NCBI GenBank assembly: GCA_000349905.1
Contig: KB722744.1
Coordinates: forward strand, 1-64,000
Direction of reading: 5' to 3'
Length of the DNA stretch: 64,000 nt
Source: Volvariella volvacea V23
Taxonomy: Eukaryota; Basidiomycota; Agaricomycetes; Agaricales; Pluteaceae
Below the pieces are notes generated by a model that searched no databases, was not told the origin of the DNA, and saw only the letters and a program-made list of their open reading frames with translations. The position numbers were made by a program, and so were the translations under genes. Below, in pieces: positions 34,801-46,255 of this stretch (position 1 is its first letter; the number at the start of each line of letters is the position of its first letter).

Positions 34801-37542
34801 ATGAGACAGACGCCTTCCCGCAGTGTGCTCAAGTCATGGAGCGTTCTAGCTTCACTCGTTCTGCTACTTCTCCTACCCCGGGCTACAGTCCACGCAGCCC
34901 CGACCGACAGTACGTATCCTCCCGGTCCGCTCCAGAAACTTGTTTCTTTGCCCTATCCTACATTTGTGATGCTAACTCACCTCCTGACTACCTATAGTCC
35001 CGTCGGCTGCATCGTTCTACGTACCTTCGTTACCAGACATCCACCAAAACCCAGATCGCCCCCTAACAATCTTTGCTGGTCACCTACCAGCTGACCCCCA
35101 TGCATCGCAAGCCTCAAGCACAGAAGTAGTTCCGCACCTGTTCTTTGTGTTGGTGAAGAACAGACGGCTGGCGGATAGGCCGCGAATCATGTTCTGGTTC
35201 AACGTAAGTGGGTCTCCTTGTATTAAGCATTCCCTTTCACTGCATCAATCTCTTGGTTGGTGGATCAGTGCCGGGCTCAGCCATGTAACAAAGCGCTCAT
35301 TTTACATTAACTACACAGGGCGGACCAGGGTGCTCTTCGTTCGACGGATTAATGATGGAGATTGGACCTTGGAGATCAGACGGAAATGGTGGATTCAATG
35401 TTGTTGAAGGGGGTTGGGAAGAATATACCACAATCGTCTACGGTACGTGTCCTACCACCCTTTTTGCTATCTATGGTCTTATAACACGTATCCAGTGGAC
35501 CAGCCTGCTGGAACAGGCTACTCATATACCAGCACGGACAAGTACGTGCATACTACTCAACAGGTGGGTTTTTGTATCCCTACTTGATAGGTTCTGACGC
35601 GTTCGTTCCATTGGACAGGCCACTGAACAGTTTATACAATTCCTGCGTTATTTCTATGCGGTCTTCCCAGAGTACGAACACGTCGATGTACGTGCCACTT
35701 TCCTTCTTTGGTCATCCCCTCGTCGTCCCTTGTCTCTAACTCGCCAAACTGTAGACATACCTCGGTGGAGAAAGCTTTGCTGGGCAATATATACCATACT
35801 TTGGTCCGTTATCTCTTCACTAACTCACGTGCAATCCACCTCATACTCTCTGTAATGGCATTCAGCGCAAGGCATTCTAGACTCAACCCTCGGGATACCC
35901 CTACGCGGTGCTGCAATCGGAAATGGATGGATAGACGCAAGGAGACAATACCCCTCATACATCGACTATGCAGTCAAAATGGGTATTCTGGAGAAAAATT
36001 CGGATGTAAGCACTCTCGTAGTCGCTCATCAGGGTTGTTGCTCATCCTCGGCGGTTGCTTCATCGGGAATAGGCATGGAAGGAAGCGAAAAAGAAGACGG
36101 ACGAGTGTGTGGCTGCGTTGAACGAAGTTCAAGATCGAGAACCCGTGAAAGTGGTAAAATGCGAGAGTTTGTTGATGGACGTGATGAAAGTCAGGGAGAG
36201 AGAGTATGCCGTTTTTTCTCTGGTTCCTGTCTATCTGGTCTGATGCGCACACCACTGAAGGGAAAATGGCACAAGGATGTGCATCAATATCTATGATGTG
36301 AGGTTGGACGATACGTATCCAGCTTGCGGCATGAACTGGCCACAGCCACTGGCAAATGTCACTAGATACCTCGGTGTACGTATCCTCACTGCTTTGTCCT
36401 CTTATCCAACCTCATAAATATCATTCTCAATCAGCGGCAAGACGTTGTTCGGGCGCTTCACGCAGACTCCCACCCAGGCAACTGGATCGAATGCCGTGGT
36501 CAAGTTCACCAACAATACCACGAAGACACGATCGAATCCTCAATCTCGGTTTTACCCAAGGTTCTGGTGAAGATACCGGTGCTGATATTCGCTGGTGATC
36601 AGGATTTGATATGTAATTATGTGGGGATGGAGGCTATGATTCAGGCTATGACTTGGAATGGGGAGACTGGGTTTGGTGTAAGTGTTCTTGGTGGTTTTGT
36701 AAGTGTGGTGCAAGTATTGACTTGGTTTTTGTAGACGGTCCAAACGCAAACTTGGACGGTTGATGGGTCTCCCGCTGGTACTTGGGTGTCTTCCCGAAAC
36801 CTGACCTACACCAAGGTACGACCCGACTCTCCAAGTCCTAATTCCCTTGATCACTCACTCGACGCGTCTAGATCTTCAACGCCTCGCATATGGCACCATA
36901 CGACGTCCCACACGTGACGCACGACATGATACTACGATTCATGGGATTCAACTTTTCTGAAGTCGTGGAGGGCTCGGCGAGAATACCAAGTGCGATTGGG
37001 GCAGACTCTAAGCCTATATTTATTCAAGAGGGTGACGCTGTACCAACTACTACGCCTGTTTCAGGTAAAACTCCGGAACAAGATAAAGCCATGTGGGAGG
37101 GTGAGTGATAGAGATTCGATTCCCTTTGGCGAGATGCACTGATGCGTGTTGGGCGTTATGTGCAGCATACTACAATGCTGGTTCTTCAGCTCTAGTTCTC
37201 CTACTCATTTTCCTTGGTATCGGAGGCTACATATGGTACCGCACAAGGCGAAAGGGTCTCAAACTTCCCTTGAACGACCAGAGTCCCGCAGATGAAGTCA
37301 TCCCATTGAACGCATCCATCCGGAACGGCGGCTTTGACGAACACGGGAACGGCCACGACAACGGAGGTGGGGATGTGTACAGAAGAGGATCGCTGAAGGG
37401 GAAAGAGAGGGCGAGGGCGAGTGATTTGGAACTGGAACAGCAGCAACGAGGCGGTGGAGGTGGACAGGCGATATTTGATGTGGGTGATAGTGATGAGGAC
37501 GAGGTGGGTGAGAATGATGGATTTATGAAGGGCAGAAGATAG
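34801..37542 (+). CDS. KEX1: KEX1-type serine carboxypeptidase, 641 aa
   Basis: Thirteen exons: 34801-34909, 34998-35203, 35319-35442, 35496-35563, 35619-35687, 35755-35803, 35866-36005, 36073-36203, 36276-36375, 36435-36677, 36735-36815, 36872-37100, 37166-37542. Signal peptide at residues 1-31. Family S10 motifs: oxyanion loop [11 protein letters not shown], nucleophile GGESFAGQY (Ser199), FAGDQD (Asp387) and NASHMAPYD (His446). After the catalytic domain come a Thr-rich stalk, one membrane helix (about 521-542, [17 protein letters not shown]) and an acidic cytosolic tail. This is the layout of Golgi Kex1, which trims C-terminal Lys/Arg from peptides cut by Kex2, including pheromone precursors. 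An acceptor six bases downstream at exon 7 is also in frame. Confidence 0.96.
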
Positions 37543-38518
37543 TGACGGTGTTAGTGCTGCCGGGGCTGTAGGACTTGTAGTGACTTGTTCCCTTTGTGGT
37601 TGCATAGTTTCTTTCGTTGTACATTTGGAACTTGGCTCAAGCTTTGGGTCTTTGTGTTTTTGCTTTATTCTTTAATGCATTATATAGATTTGGTTCCTTG
37701 TAGTCCTATGAAAGCTCCGTGTTGTGGGCTATTGTACGGAACTAAGCAGCGTTGTGGCGTCAACGTGTTGGGCAGGTCAACACCACAGATGTGGCTACGT
37801 AGACTGATGATACCGTCCACGAGGAACGTCAAAGGCTTACAGGCTCTAACCTTAAAGCTCTCTCTCAGACCCTGTTGCGCCGCGCACGTCCCGGGTCTTC
37901 CTTTAGCTACACATGGGGACTTCGATGGATGAATGATCCTCACCTATACTGTGACCCCGCTCCGGGCGGTACTTCGTGTCACTTGACGCTAACACAGCAC
38001 ACAGCAAAGGACGAGGCTACCACAAGGCAACAAACACCACATTAACGCGTGAGCTGTCGCGGTGGAGGCATAAATGATATCGGACATTATAAGAAGGCCA
38101 GCCTCGAGGCGCGTTGCAGGATAGTTTAAATCCGGTACCGTGGCGTGTTGGGGTGTTCTCTCTCTCTTTCCCCCCTTCTTTCTGCCCATCACCTCGAGCT
38201 TCTTGTGCTTGCAGGTTGCAACCCAGATCTCGTTGGAGTCATCATCACTATTGGAGCCCCGTTTAATTTCGGGTTTTAGTCGACTTGCAGAATCCAGACT
38301 GGGGCAGAAACATTAAAGCCTGATATCATCACGTTGATTGTTCCAACGATAATCACCACGTACCTCTTGGAGTTTCTGGAGGGATTGGACAAGATAGATT
38401 GACGTGTACACGTACTTCTGTACCGTAATTCGCTCCCGTTTGCCCTGGTACAGACCAGCAACCGTGGTAGATCCTGAACGTGAACTTGGTTGAAAGTCGC
38501 ATAGTTGGAGAAAGGGAA
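37543..38518. other. Intergenic stretch
   Basis: About 1 kb holding the 3' end region of KEX1 and the upstream region of the next gene, with C/T-rich patches near 38155-38190. No gene seen. Confidence 0.45.
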
Positions 38519-40992
38519 ATGCCGCCTAGACAATGGCTCCCGTTTATTCGAGCCTGCGGATGTCTGAATATCCGTGTCAATGGTTTAACTTCAAGTTGTG
38601 TTCGATTTGAAATTGTACGTCGTCTTTTTTATTTTCTTCCGTTTTTGCTTCCTCCTCCCATGATCATCACGACACTTCTCTCTTTCTCATCGTCAATGTC
38701 GTCTCTGTTTCCACTTACTCTACGCCTCACTAGCTATACCAATTCCTGGCTGATGTCATCGTTCAACAAGGAGATCCACCGGCCTACTTCCTCGTGTGTC
38801 TAGTCTGTAGAAAGGCAGTAGCACGGAATAGTTTCAGGGGATGGCACTCAGAGCCGATCGTTTATGAACCTGATCCTAACACTGGTCGGCATTTCGTCTC
38901 GTTGCCTTTATCAAGAGGAGGGATGTACCAGAACTATGCCCAAATGGTAAGTCTTTACTTGCTCTCCGTCTCTGGGGTTATCCCGCTATCCAATTCGTGC
39001 TCTCGTTTCTCATGTTTACATTACTGATAGCCAATTGGATATGAGAATCAACCAGAATTCTCTCCAGCGCTTCGACTTCTTGTTCCACACTCTTCAGCGA
39101 AGCCCACAGGACTAGAAGCGGCGCTACCTATGGATCTCCAATCACTCAAGTTTGATATTAGGAAAGAAGAGCTACCTATTATCGCATCCGGCCTCGTCAA
39201 TGCCGCCATTAGCAACGTATTCGGTCTGCAGGGCTCTGCGTCACCATTTTCTGAATCCGCTCACCTCTTTTCTGCGTCTGCTGCGGAAAGGGCGCGAAAC
39301 GATATTGAGGCGATTGGCCGCATTCTTTCAAATCACCACCACACACCGTCTACCCTTTTGAAGTTCTCTCAAGGCGCCTTTAGAGCGCCTGTTCCTGACG
39401 AAGCAGATGCGTCCATGCTTTTGCTTTCCGTACGCAATACTGCGAAAGAGTATATTACCCCATCTCTCAGACGCATAACACGATTGGAGGAGTCTTTTCT
39501 CCCTGCAAATCAGGGAGCTCACTGCGCACCATCCGTCACGCTAGCCGATCTTCCGATCGAAACTTGTTGTAGAATACTGGACTTTTTAGAGCCCCTGTAT
39601 ATTCCCGGAAGTGCGATCGCGGTACACGACTACATCCACCAACGCGCCCAACTAGCGAAACTCGCCACCGTATCAAAGGGATTCGCTCAGGTTATCCTCC
39701 CGATACTCTATCACCACGTCGTCCTCTTTGCCGATCCCATCATGCTAGAGAAGCTGTGTCGAGCACTGGGAAGCTACGGAAGCTACGTGAAGCGGTTCAT
39801 TATCGATGATGTTCCACTCGGGGATAAGTATCCGGATGTCCACATTCGAACTTGTATAATCTATATTGAGAGGTGTTTGAAGGCTTGCGATGGGTTGGTG
39901 AGTGTAGAGTGTTATGGGGATTACCAACTTTTCGCTTCTTCGCGTATACCACAACCCTCTTCACCAACTTCGTCGGCATCTTCGTCGCGTTCGTCCACTC
40001 CAGATTCTGCGGCGTCTGTCCTAATAGATTACCAAGTCCCGAAGACAATACACTCGATGGTTATCGGGTGTCCGACGTGGTTGCCGATGGACATCTCCTT
40101 CGAACTTCGCTACGTTCAGCGGCATTTGAGGGAGTTGACGATTTTGAGTTGGGGAAGCCAGGACATCTTACCGTACGTGCATATGAAAGTGAAGTTGCCG
40201 AAGCTACGGTCGCTATGCTTGAAGGAGGGTTTGATTCCGGAATATGTTGTCCTGGACTTGTTGAACACCACTTATCACAGCAGGGAGAACAAAGGAGGAT
40301 ATATGCGCCAGGATCAGGAAGGTGATACTGATGACGAAGAAATCACGACAAGCAATCTGCGGGAACTGAGCCTCTTGGACATCAAAGCTTTACATGGGTC
40401 TTCCATCCTTCATGTCTTGTCCTTCCGAAATATCGGCACTCAACTAACCACTCTACGGATTTCGCTACCCTTCAATATTCAACGTGAAACGAAGGACGAC
40501 CTCCCTCTTAAAATACTGGAACTCTGTCCCCGGTTAGAAGAGTTTGCGTATCTCTCACCGTGCTCTGTGAAGGTCTTCGATGTATTGCCGAAGAGCGTTA
40601 GGAAGTTGGAGTTGGCCATATTCGTGGTTCCATATTCTCGGATTGTGACGCCTCTCGATGGGACGGTGTTGAGATACGAGGAATTTGTGCCGTTCGTGAG
40701 GAACAGGGGCGTAGGGGGCCCACACCGTGGGGTGGGGAGCAAAACTGGAGCCAATCGCCCTTATAGGACGGGTGAAGGGGGTTTGGAGGAACTAACGATC
40801 ATGAGGAGGTTTTGTCACGATGGGTCGCGATTGGGCTATAGTCTTCCCAGTGGGAGTTCAGTTAGGTTGAATGTTTGGCAGCAGGGATTAGGCTGTCGAG
40901 AGTTGGAAGAGGTCTGTAGGGAGATGGGCGTGTCACTGAAGTACCACGCGTTCCGGATGGACATTGCTTTACTGAGGGGACCTGGTTTTTGA
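38519..40992 (+). CDS. F-box protein with N-terminal extension, 756 aa
   Basis: Three exons: 38519-38614, 38734-38946, 39031-40992. The exons before 39130 are supported by coding-like sequence (LYQFLADVIVQQGDPPAYFL, GWHSEPIVYEPDPNTGRHFV) joined in frame to the long last exon. The F-box is at about residues 274-320 (LADLPIETCCRILDFLEPL then LAKLATVSKGFAQVILPILY). It is followed by repeat-like stretches (LRELSLLDIKALHGSSILHV, TQLTTLRISLPFNI). The N-terminal 270 residues are of unknown type. Likely an SCF substrate receptor. The true start could lie at an in-frame site upstream of 38519. Confidence 0.78.
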
Positions 40993-41302
40993 TGGTCGGA
41001 CGCTACCCCTTTCGATTTTTGGGTTATTCAGGTCCTTTGATTTGCTTTCTAGTGTACTATTTCGTGGATACGTGTATACGTAGGATTGTATTTATTGTAG
41101 CAATAGCATATTGTACAATATAGCGCTAACTTAGCACCAATCTCGAGCCATATCCTTCTAATCAGTCATACATGTGCGCATAAAATATCCGTCTACAACT
41201 TATTTAATGCCCAAATACGCTAATAAACCCTTTAATTCAAACAAAGAGTTTAAGTTACTCGATAATTACGGTAGAAGCAGACAACCCACCGTTTGGCCAT
41301 GG

Positions 41303-41959
41303 CTAAGCTAGACCCAAACACCTTTTCACCTCAGACTCCGGAACCCATTCAAATCCCTTAGCCGCAGACCAGTTGAAAACATCACCGACTTCTTGGCATA
41401 CAAAATCCATCAGGATCTCAATCCTCTTCTCGAATGTTCCATTGGCCGTAGTAATCACATCGCCCTCGGCTAACTCGAGCAGCGCTTTGTGGACCAAGAC
41501 AGAAGGGTCTATATCCTCCAACTGTTGATCCTGTTCGACTGTTAAGCGCACTTGCTCCATTGTGTCTAAAAATGTGGCCAGCAGCGTTTGTTCGCGATCT
41601 TCGAGAGCAAGGATGCGGTCGTCCACCTCGTCCAGCTTCGCCACCGGAACGGCGACCTTGATCGACCTCGTTGTTGCAAATTGATCTCCCCTAACTGCGG
41701 GCTTTTGCACCCAGCGTTGGCGACGGCCGTCAAACTCGTAAGTGACTGTATAACCAACGGGGCATTCCTCCTGTGCGAATAAAGACCACCTTGGCCCCGG
41801 CTGTATAATGATATGAAGCCAGAAGTTGTAGTCCTTGGACAGTACCGTTCTCTCGGTCTGTAGAGCACCAAGTACCGGGGGAAGAGAAGCTTCGGTTGCC
41901 TGAAAAATAGATGGAGATTTGCATTGCTCGCGGTCAATGACTTCGCGTGAGGGAGACAT
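41303..41959 (-). CDS. Unknown 218-aa protein, module copy 1
   Basis: Single exon on the minus strand. The start at 41959 (MSPSREVIDREQ) matches the start of its paralogue at 43839. Shared blocks are PPVLGALQT, YNFWLHIIIQPGPRWSLFAQEE, AVRGDQFATTRSIKVAVPVA and the C-terminal KGFEWVPESEVKRCLG. No signal peptide, membrane helix or recognised domain; the C-terminal half is acidic and probably helical. It lies head to head with the HNH/APH relic, repeating the arrangement of copy 2. Function unknown. Confidence 0.75.
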   Translation of the reverse strand: MSPSREVIDREQCKSPSIFQATEASLPPVLGALQTERTVLSKDYNFWLHIIIQPGPRWSLFAQEECPVGYTVTYEFDGRRQRWVQKPAVRGDQFATTRSIKVAVPVAKLDEVDDRILALEDREQTLLATFLDTMEQVRLTVEQDQQLEDIDPSVLVHKALLELAEGDVITTANGTFEKRIEILMDFVCQEVGDVFNWSAAKGFEWVPESEVKRCLGLA

Positions 41960-42375
41960 GAGGATGTGTGGTGTTAGCATACGGCAGGGCCTTGAAGGGC
42001 TTTATACCATCCAAAGGCCTCGGGCACTGGATCTGGGGTGATAACGACGACCCTGAGCCTCGAGCAGCACTGGTATTGATAGTCCATAAATCCTTATCCA
42101 TTTCCAACAAGTATCGAGCTGGTATATGGGTTGTGCATACTATAGAGGAGAAAGGATAAATGGAGATAAATCTGGCCTTAAAAGCAAGTGGACAGCTGAG
42201 ATACTGGAACCAAGTTAGCCGCGTGCTTCGTAGCCCAGTATTGCGTGCACAGTGCAGGCAGGTCAGCATTGGTGGCTTCGAGAATAGTTTTGAGGGTGGT
42301 TGACGAGATCAACCCCTTTTTAGGCGGAGATCCTTTGTTGTGTGGACTTTGCCGATGCTGGTTGATGGCGAAATA

Positions 42376-42912
42376 TGAAGCCAACCCCCACCGTTCAGAA
42401 GAGTTTTGAAGCTATTGAATCGCATTCATTTTCTCGAACACACCTTCGGTTACCGAAGTCTTCTGTATGGTAAAATCAGAAGGGTTGATAATCCTAAAGA
42501 GTCACTCATCTGTAACACAAGGGGTGGCTCTCTCAGCGACTATTGGCTTGGGGATTTCCCTTGCGAGCCACTCAATTTCGAGACGGAATTCGACAAGTTT
42601 TACTCTTCAATATGAGTAAAGAAGTGGAGGAAGGGTTGGACACCTTCATGAGATCTTCCCCACTTCTAGCGACCTACACCTCGACGGTAATCTGATCATG
42701 CTCAACGGCGGACTATCCTGAATTGTGGATTGGGAGGTGACTGGGTGGATGCCTGCATATTGGAATATGTAAAATTGGATCGCATGATAGAGGACTCGCC
42801 TGGATTGCATTTACCCCAACCTCAGAAGACATGCGATGCATTGGGGGAGGATTGGTCTCTGGAGCAGTCGCGTCAATATAGAATATGGAAGTCGATCAGT
42901 CATGTCATTTAA
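42376..42912 (+). pseudogene. Fused HNH/APH-like relic, module copy 1
   Basis: The start (MKPTPTVQKSFEAIESHSFS) matches the N-terminus of the HNH-like gene at 44215. After about 32 codons it runs directly into the middle of the APH-like kinase (RVDNPKESLICNTRGGSLSD), so everything between was deleted. The frame stops at 42613-42615. Later kinase-like pieces survive in shifted frames: DLHLDGNLIMLNG-like sequence near 42670-42715, and WVDACILEYVKLDRMIEDSP to QYRIWKSISHVI at 42748-42912. Clearly not translatable as one protein. Confidence 0.8.
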
Positions 42913-43179
42913 GGATGAAGGACCACGTTTGTGAGTTTGTACGATACATCCTGACGCAGATATACTTCACTGACCTATTATTGATTATCAGTGATGCCGC
43001 ATTTGAATTACGGCTTCGCCGATGACTGATGGGTTGAGTAGAATTCATTGCAGATGCTAACAAGGTGTGCATATTCTGCGATTATCTATTTTAGGTCTGG
43101 GAGGAGTAAAAGGTATTGAGTGAGCCCTCTGAATGTCCACCATAACGAAGGTGAGCGCAAGTGACATACCATTAAGAAT

Positions 43180-43839
43180 CTAAATAATGCCTAGGCGTTC
43201 TTTCACCTGAGATTCTTGGACCCACTCAAAACTCTTATGCGCAGGCCACTCTTGCATCTCATCTATCACTTCGTAAACAAGGTCCATCAGGTCCTGAATC
43301 CTTTCCTCAATAGTCCCACCTCCTGTGGTTATAATATCCTCCCTGGCCAACTCGAGTAGCGCCTTGTGGAGAAGGTCAGGAGCGTCCATATCCTCTTGCT
43401 GTGTGTCCTGCTCATTATTTAGGCGAACTCGCTCAATCGTGTCCAGAAATGTAACGAGTAGTGACTGTTCCCGATGCTGGTGGACAAGTACGCGGACATC
43501 TGTATCGTCTAACTTTGCAACTGGAACAGCCAGCTTGATCGACCTCGTACTCGCGAAGTGATCTCCTCTAACTGCAGCCCCTTGCACCCAGCATTGATTC
43601 CCGTCGTCGAAACCATAGAAGACCGAATGCCCGACAGGATACTCTTCCTGAGCGAACAAGGACCACCTTGGTCCCGGTTGGATAATGATGTGAAGCCAGA
43701 AGTTATACTCCGCTGATAGCGGTGTTGAAGGTGTCTGCAGAGCGCCGAGCACGGGGTGGAAAGAAGCCTCAGTGAGCTGAAGTATCGACGGTGAATCGCC
43801 GCACTCTTGACCAACAGCGCTGTCTGATGGGGGCGACAT
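43180..43839 (-). CDS. Unknown 219-aa protein, module copy 2
   Basis: Single exon on the minus strand, paralogue of 41303-41959 with the same length and roughly two-thirds identical residues by eye (HPVLGALQTPSTPLSAEYN, FWLHIIIQPGPRWSLFAQEE, KLAVPVAKLDDTDVRV, SFEWVQESQVKERLGII). No recognised domain. It faces away from the HNH-like gene starting at 44215, with a spacer of 375 bases that could be a shared promoter. Confidence 0.78.
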   Translation of the reverse strand: MSPPSDSAVGQECGDSPSILQLTEASFHPVLGALQTPSTPLSAEYNFWLHIIIQPGPRWSLFAQEEYPVGHSVFYGFDDGNQCWVQGAAVRGDHFASTRSIKLAVPVAKLDDTDVRVLVHQHREQSLLVTFLDTIERVRLNNEQDTQQEDMDAPDLLHKALLELAREDIITTGGGTIEERIQDLMDLVYEVIDEMQEWPAHKSFEWVQESQVKERLGII

Positions 43840-44214
43840 GAGGGTTGCGTGAGCAGACAGCTGTGCCCGGTTTGTGCCCTATGGGCTTTGTACCCCATTG
43901 GTACCGGATCTGGAATGATAATGATGACCCTAAACCAAGAACTCATGGCAAGCACTATCGATGGGCTAAATCGCATATCTACTATGTTGTGTCAAATGGA
44001 TTGCGATAGTCAGACAGAAACTCCCACAAAAAAAATGCAGAAAAGTTGACAAAAGAGTGCACTTAGCCCCGTAAACGAGGTGAGTTGGCTTCCAATGTAT
44101 AATATCAGTTAGGTTGTCCACCCCAGAACAAGTGGACCCACAAGTGTTGCGCAACCCGGAGTCACGTAAGTGTACATGAAGATCACGACAATGATTGAAA
44201 TAACGCAGACAAAC

Positions 44215-45193
44215 ATGAAGCCAACCCCCATCGCACAACAGAGTTATGAAGTTATTGAATCGTGTCCCTTTTCTAGAACCCACCTTCAGTTACTGAAGTC
44301 CTTTGTGCGGTGCGCAGTCGATACCGAAAGTGCTGCACAGTACATTCTCCAGCAAGATGAAAGTGGTCTTCGTGCGATGGCATTCATCCTAGAAGACTTA
44401 GCCCTAAAGTGTATGTATCCTGGCTTCTTTCTCTTACGTATCAGCCTTAATATACCCTAGTTCGTTACAGCAGCTCAACTCACCCGTCTGTTTCTCGTGC
44501 TGTATTGGATGCTGTCATCGAACGAGACAACAACCGGTGTTGTATTACACAACAAACGCCTTCGCAGCGCTGGTTTGGGGGCAGTCGTGTCTCTGTTCGA
44601 CATGTTGTGTCTCCAGCGTTTCTATCACTACCTCGAATAGCCGAGGGGGGTGACATAGCTAACTTGCTCGACATCATGTTTACCAAAGTTGGGATGACTG
44701 AAATTCGCTCGATAACTGAAGCCAGCGCACCAGGGGTCCGTAGCGAAGAAAATTTATGGTACATAAGCGACCATGCAAATATGGCCTTGAAAAAAAGTGC
44801 GCTGCTGCTAATTCCGCTGGGACGACACCGCCGAAAGAAAGCGCGGGTCCCTACTCCCACAGTACGTACTAGACTCCGTTGTGCATTGTGAAATTGGGTT
44901 CATGTTAACGATATACACATCAGCAATACCAACTCATAGAAACACTCCTGGCTTCTCGTCCCTTCAGATATGCGGATGGCTCAACCCTAGAGAACAAAGA
45001 TATGATCAAGTTTCCTAAACGTATTCATATACCACCACCCAATGACTTGCTCATCGACTTCTTCTATCGCGTTTCCTCATTTGCGCACTGGATTGGACTC
45101 GAAGAAAAGAGGAGAGGAGGCGGATTTAAGTCGTGGTCTGATGGTAGAATCTCCAGTTTTGTCCTGCCATCGATGCGCATTAACCGTGCATAA
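44215..45193 (+). CDS. HNH-endonuclease-like protein, 288 aa
   Basis: Three exons: 44215-44410, 44461-44861, 44924-45193, all in frame. A helical N-terminal region (YEVIESCPFSRTHLQLLKSF) precedes an HNH-like core: AVLDAVIERDNNRCCITQQ, then SVRHVVSPAFLSLPRIAEGG in the place of the usual AHI(V)P-type His motif, and SEENLWYISDHANMALKK in the place of the Asn/His motif. The C-terminal part is basic and aromatic (LIDFFYRVSSFAHWIGLEEK). Fungal genomes carry many proteins with this single HNH-like domain, mostly uncharacterised. The Cys pair is partly kept, so activity is uncertain. It is followed at once by the APH-like gene on the same strand. Confidence 0.72.
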
Positions 45194-45288
45194 CAGGGTT
45201 AATTCCTATACCAGTGGCTCTCTATCGATGGTTGTTTCGTCTTCTTCCTAGCTCACTACGCCTACGCCTTTATTTTTTATTGGCCCGT

Positions 45289-45888
45289 ATGGGCGAACGA
45301 CTCTATGGTAAACCTCACCGCATATTAACAGGACTGGCTCAACGGCTTCCATTTGGGTTGTATCTCAAGCAAGGGCGAAATTTTACGGCACTTCAAAACG
45401 AAGAAAATGCGCTCAAAGTCGTCGAACAGCGAACTAACATTCTGGCGCCCCGTCACATCGATACCCTGGTACTGGATAAGAAGCATTGCTACATGATTAT
45501 CACTAGAGTTCCGGGAAAGCCTCTGTACGAAGTCTTCGATACATTAACAATGGAGGACATCGAGATTCTACGCCACGACATTGCTAATGTCATTTCGCGG
45601 CTCAGAACAATCGACAATCCCAACGAGTCACTAATTTGCAATACTCATGGCGATCTACACGCTGGTAATTTGATCATGCTGAATGGAAGGCTATCCGGAA
45701 TTGTCGATTGGGAGGCGACTGGGTGGATGCCTGCATATTGGGAATATGTCAAATTGGATCGCATGGTGGAGGATTCGCCCGCATTGCACCTGATTCAACC
45801 CGGGAAGATATGCAACATATTGGGGGAGGATTGGTCTCGAGAGCGGTCGCGACAGTATCGAATATGGAAGTCCATCAGACGTGTATAA
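45289..45888 (+). CDS. APH-like kinase, N-terminus uncertain, internal deletion
   Basis: Coding sequence in this frame runs from at least about 45214 (a GTG codon; LYRWLFRLLPSSLRLRLYFL), but the first ATG is at 45289 (MGERLYGKPH), giving 199 aa. An upstream exon may be missing. Motifs of the aminoglycoside-phosphotransferase/choline-kinase fold: N-lobe LPFGLYLKQGRNF and ENALKVVEQRTNILAPRHID, hinge MIITRVPGKPLYEV, catalytic loop HGDLHAGNLIM (D122 from the ATG) and metal loop GIVDWEATGWMPAYWEYVK. Compared with the relic at 42376-42912, the block after ICNT (RGGSLSDYWLGDFPCEP and about 20 more residues) is missing: ICNT joins directly to HGDLH. Fungal members are common but of unknown substrate. 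Confidence 0.68.
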   Translation: MGERLYGKPHRILTGLAQRLPFGLYLKQGRNFTALQNEENALKVVEQRTNILAPRHIDTLVLDKKHCYMIITRVPGKPLYEVFDTLTMEDIEILRHDIANVISRLRTIDNPNESLICNTHGDLHAGNLIMLNGRLSGIVDWEATGWMPAYWEYVKLDRMVEDSPALHLIQPGKICNILGEDWSRERSRQYRIWKSIRRV

Positions 45889-46130
45889 GGGTAAAGGTCT
45901 CTCTGCCTATATTGCGTCTTCCGTAATAATTAGATATACTTACTGTCCGAAAACAGGATACTCAGTAGCACTAGGGCATCTAAATTCAAGATCATGTTGC
46001 GACCTTGTGGGCTCACTAAAACAGAAACTTCCGGCGGACATTGGACTTCTCAAATCCTCCCCATCATGCAAATACGTTCTCTCGGGTTCAGCTACAATCG
46101 TCAAAATCCTCAGTGCAAAAGCGGATGATC

Positions 46131-46255
46131 CAGAGATTCATCCTCCAGTGATCTCGCCAGCATTCCTATCGTTATCTTGGATTGCTGAAGGCAACAGCAC
46201 TTCCAAATTGCTCGGTATCACGCTCATTCGAACTGAGATAGCTTGTGTCAGTTGA
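46131..46255 (+). pseudogene. Fragment of a second HNH-like gene
   Basis: The frame reads VISPAFLSLSWIAEG followed by SKLLGITLIRTEI, aligning with VVSPAFLSLPRIAEG and NLLDIMFTKVGMTEI of the HNH-like gene at 44215. No start, Cys motif or ENLW motif could be found around it, so this looks like a decayed extra copy behind the APH-like gene. Confidence 0.5.

Noticed and set aside
45214..45288. Start of the APH-like gene at the GTG codon 45214
   Set aside because: GTG starts are not expected for a fungal nuclear gene; the sequence is probably coding but must be reached from an unseen upstream exon, or translation begins at ATG 45289.
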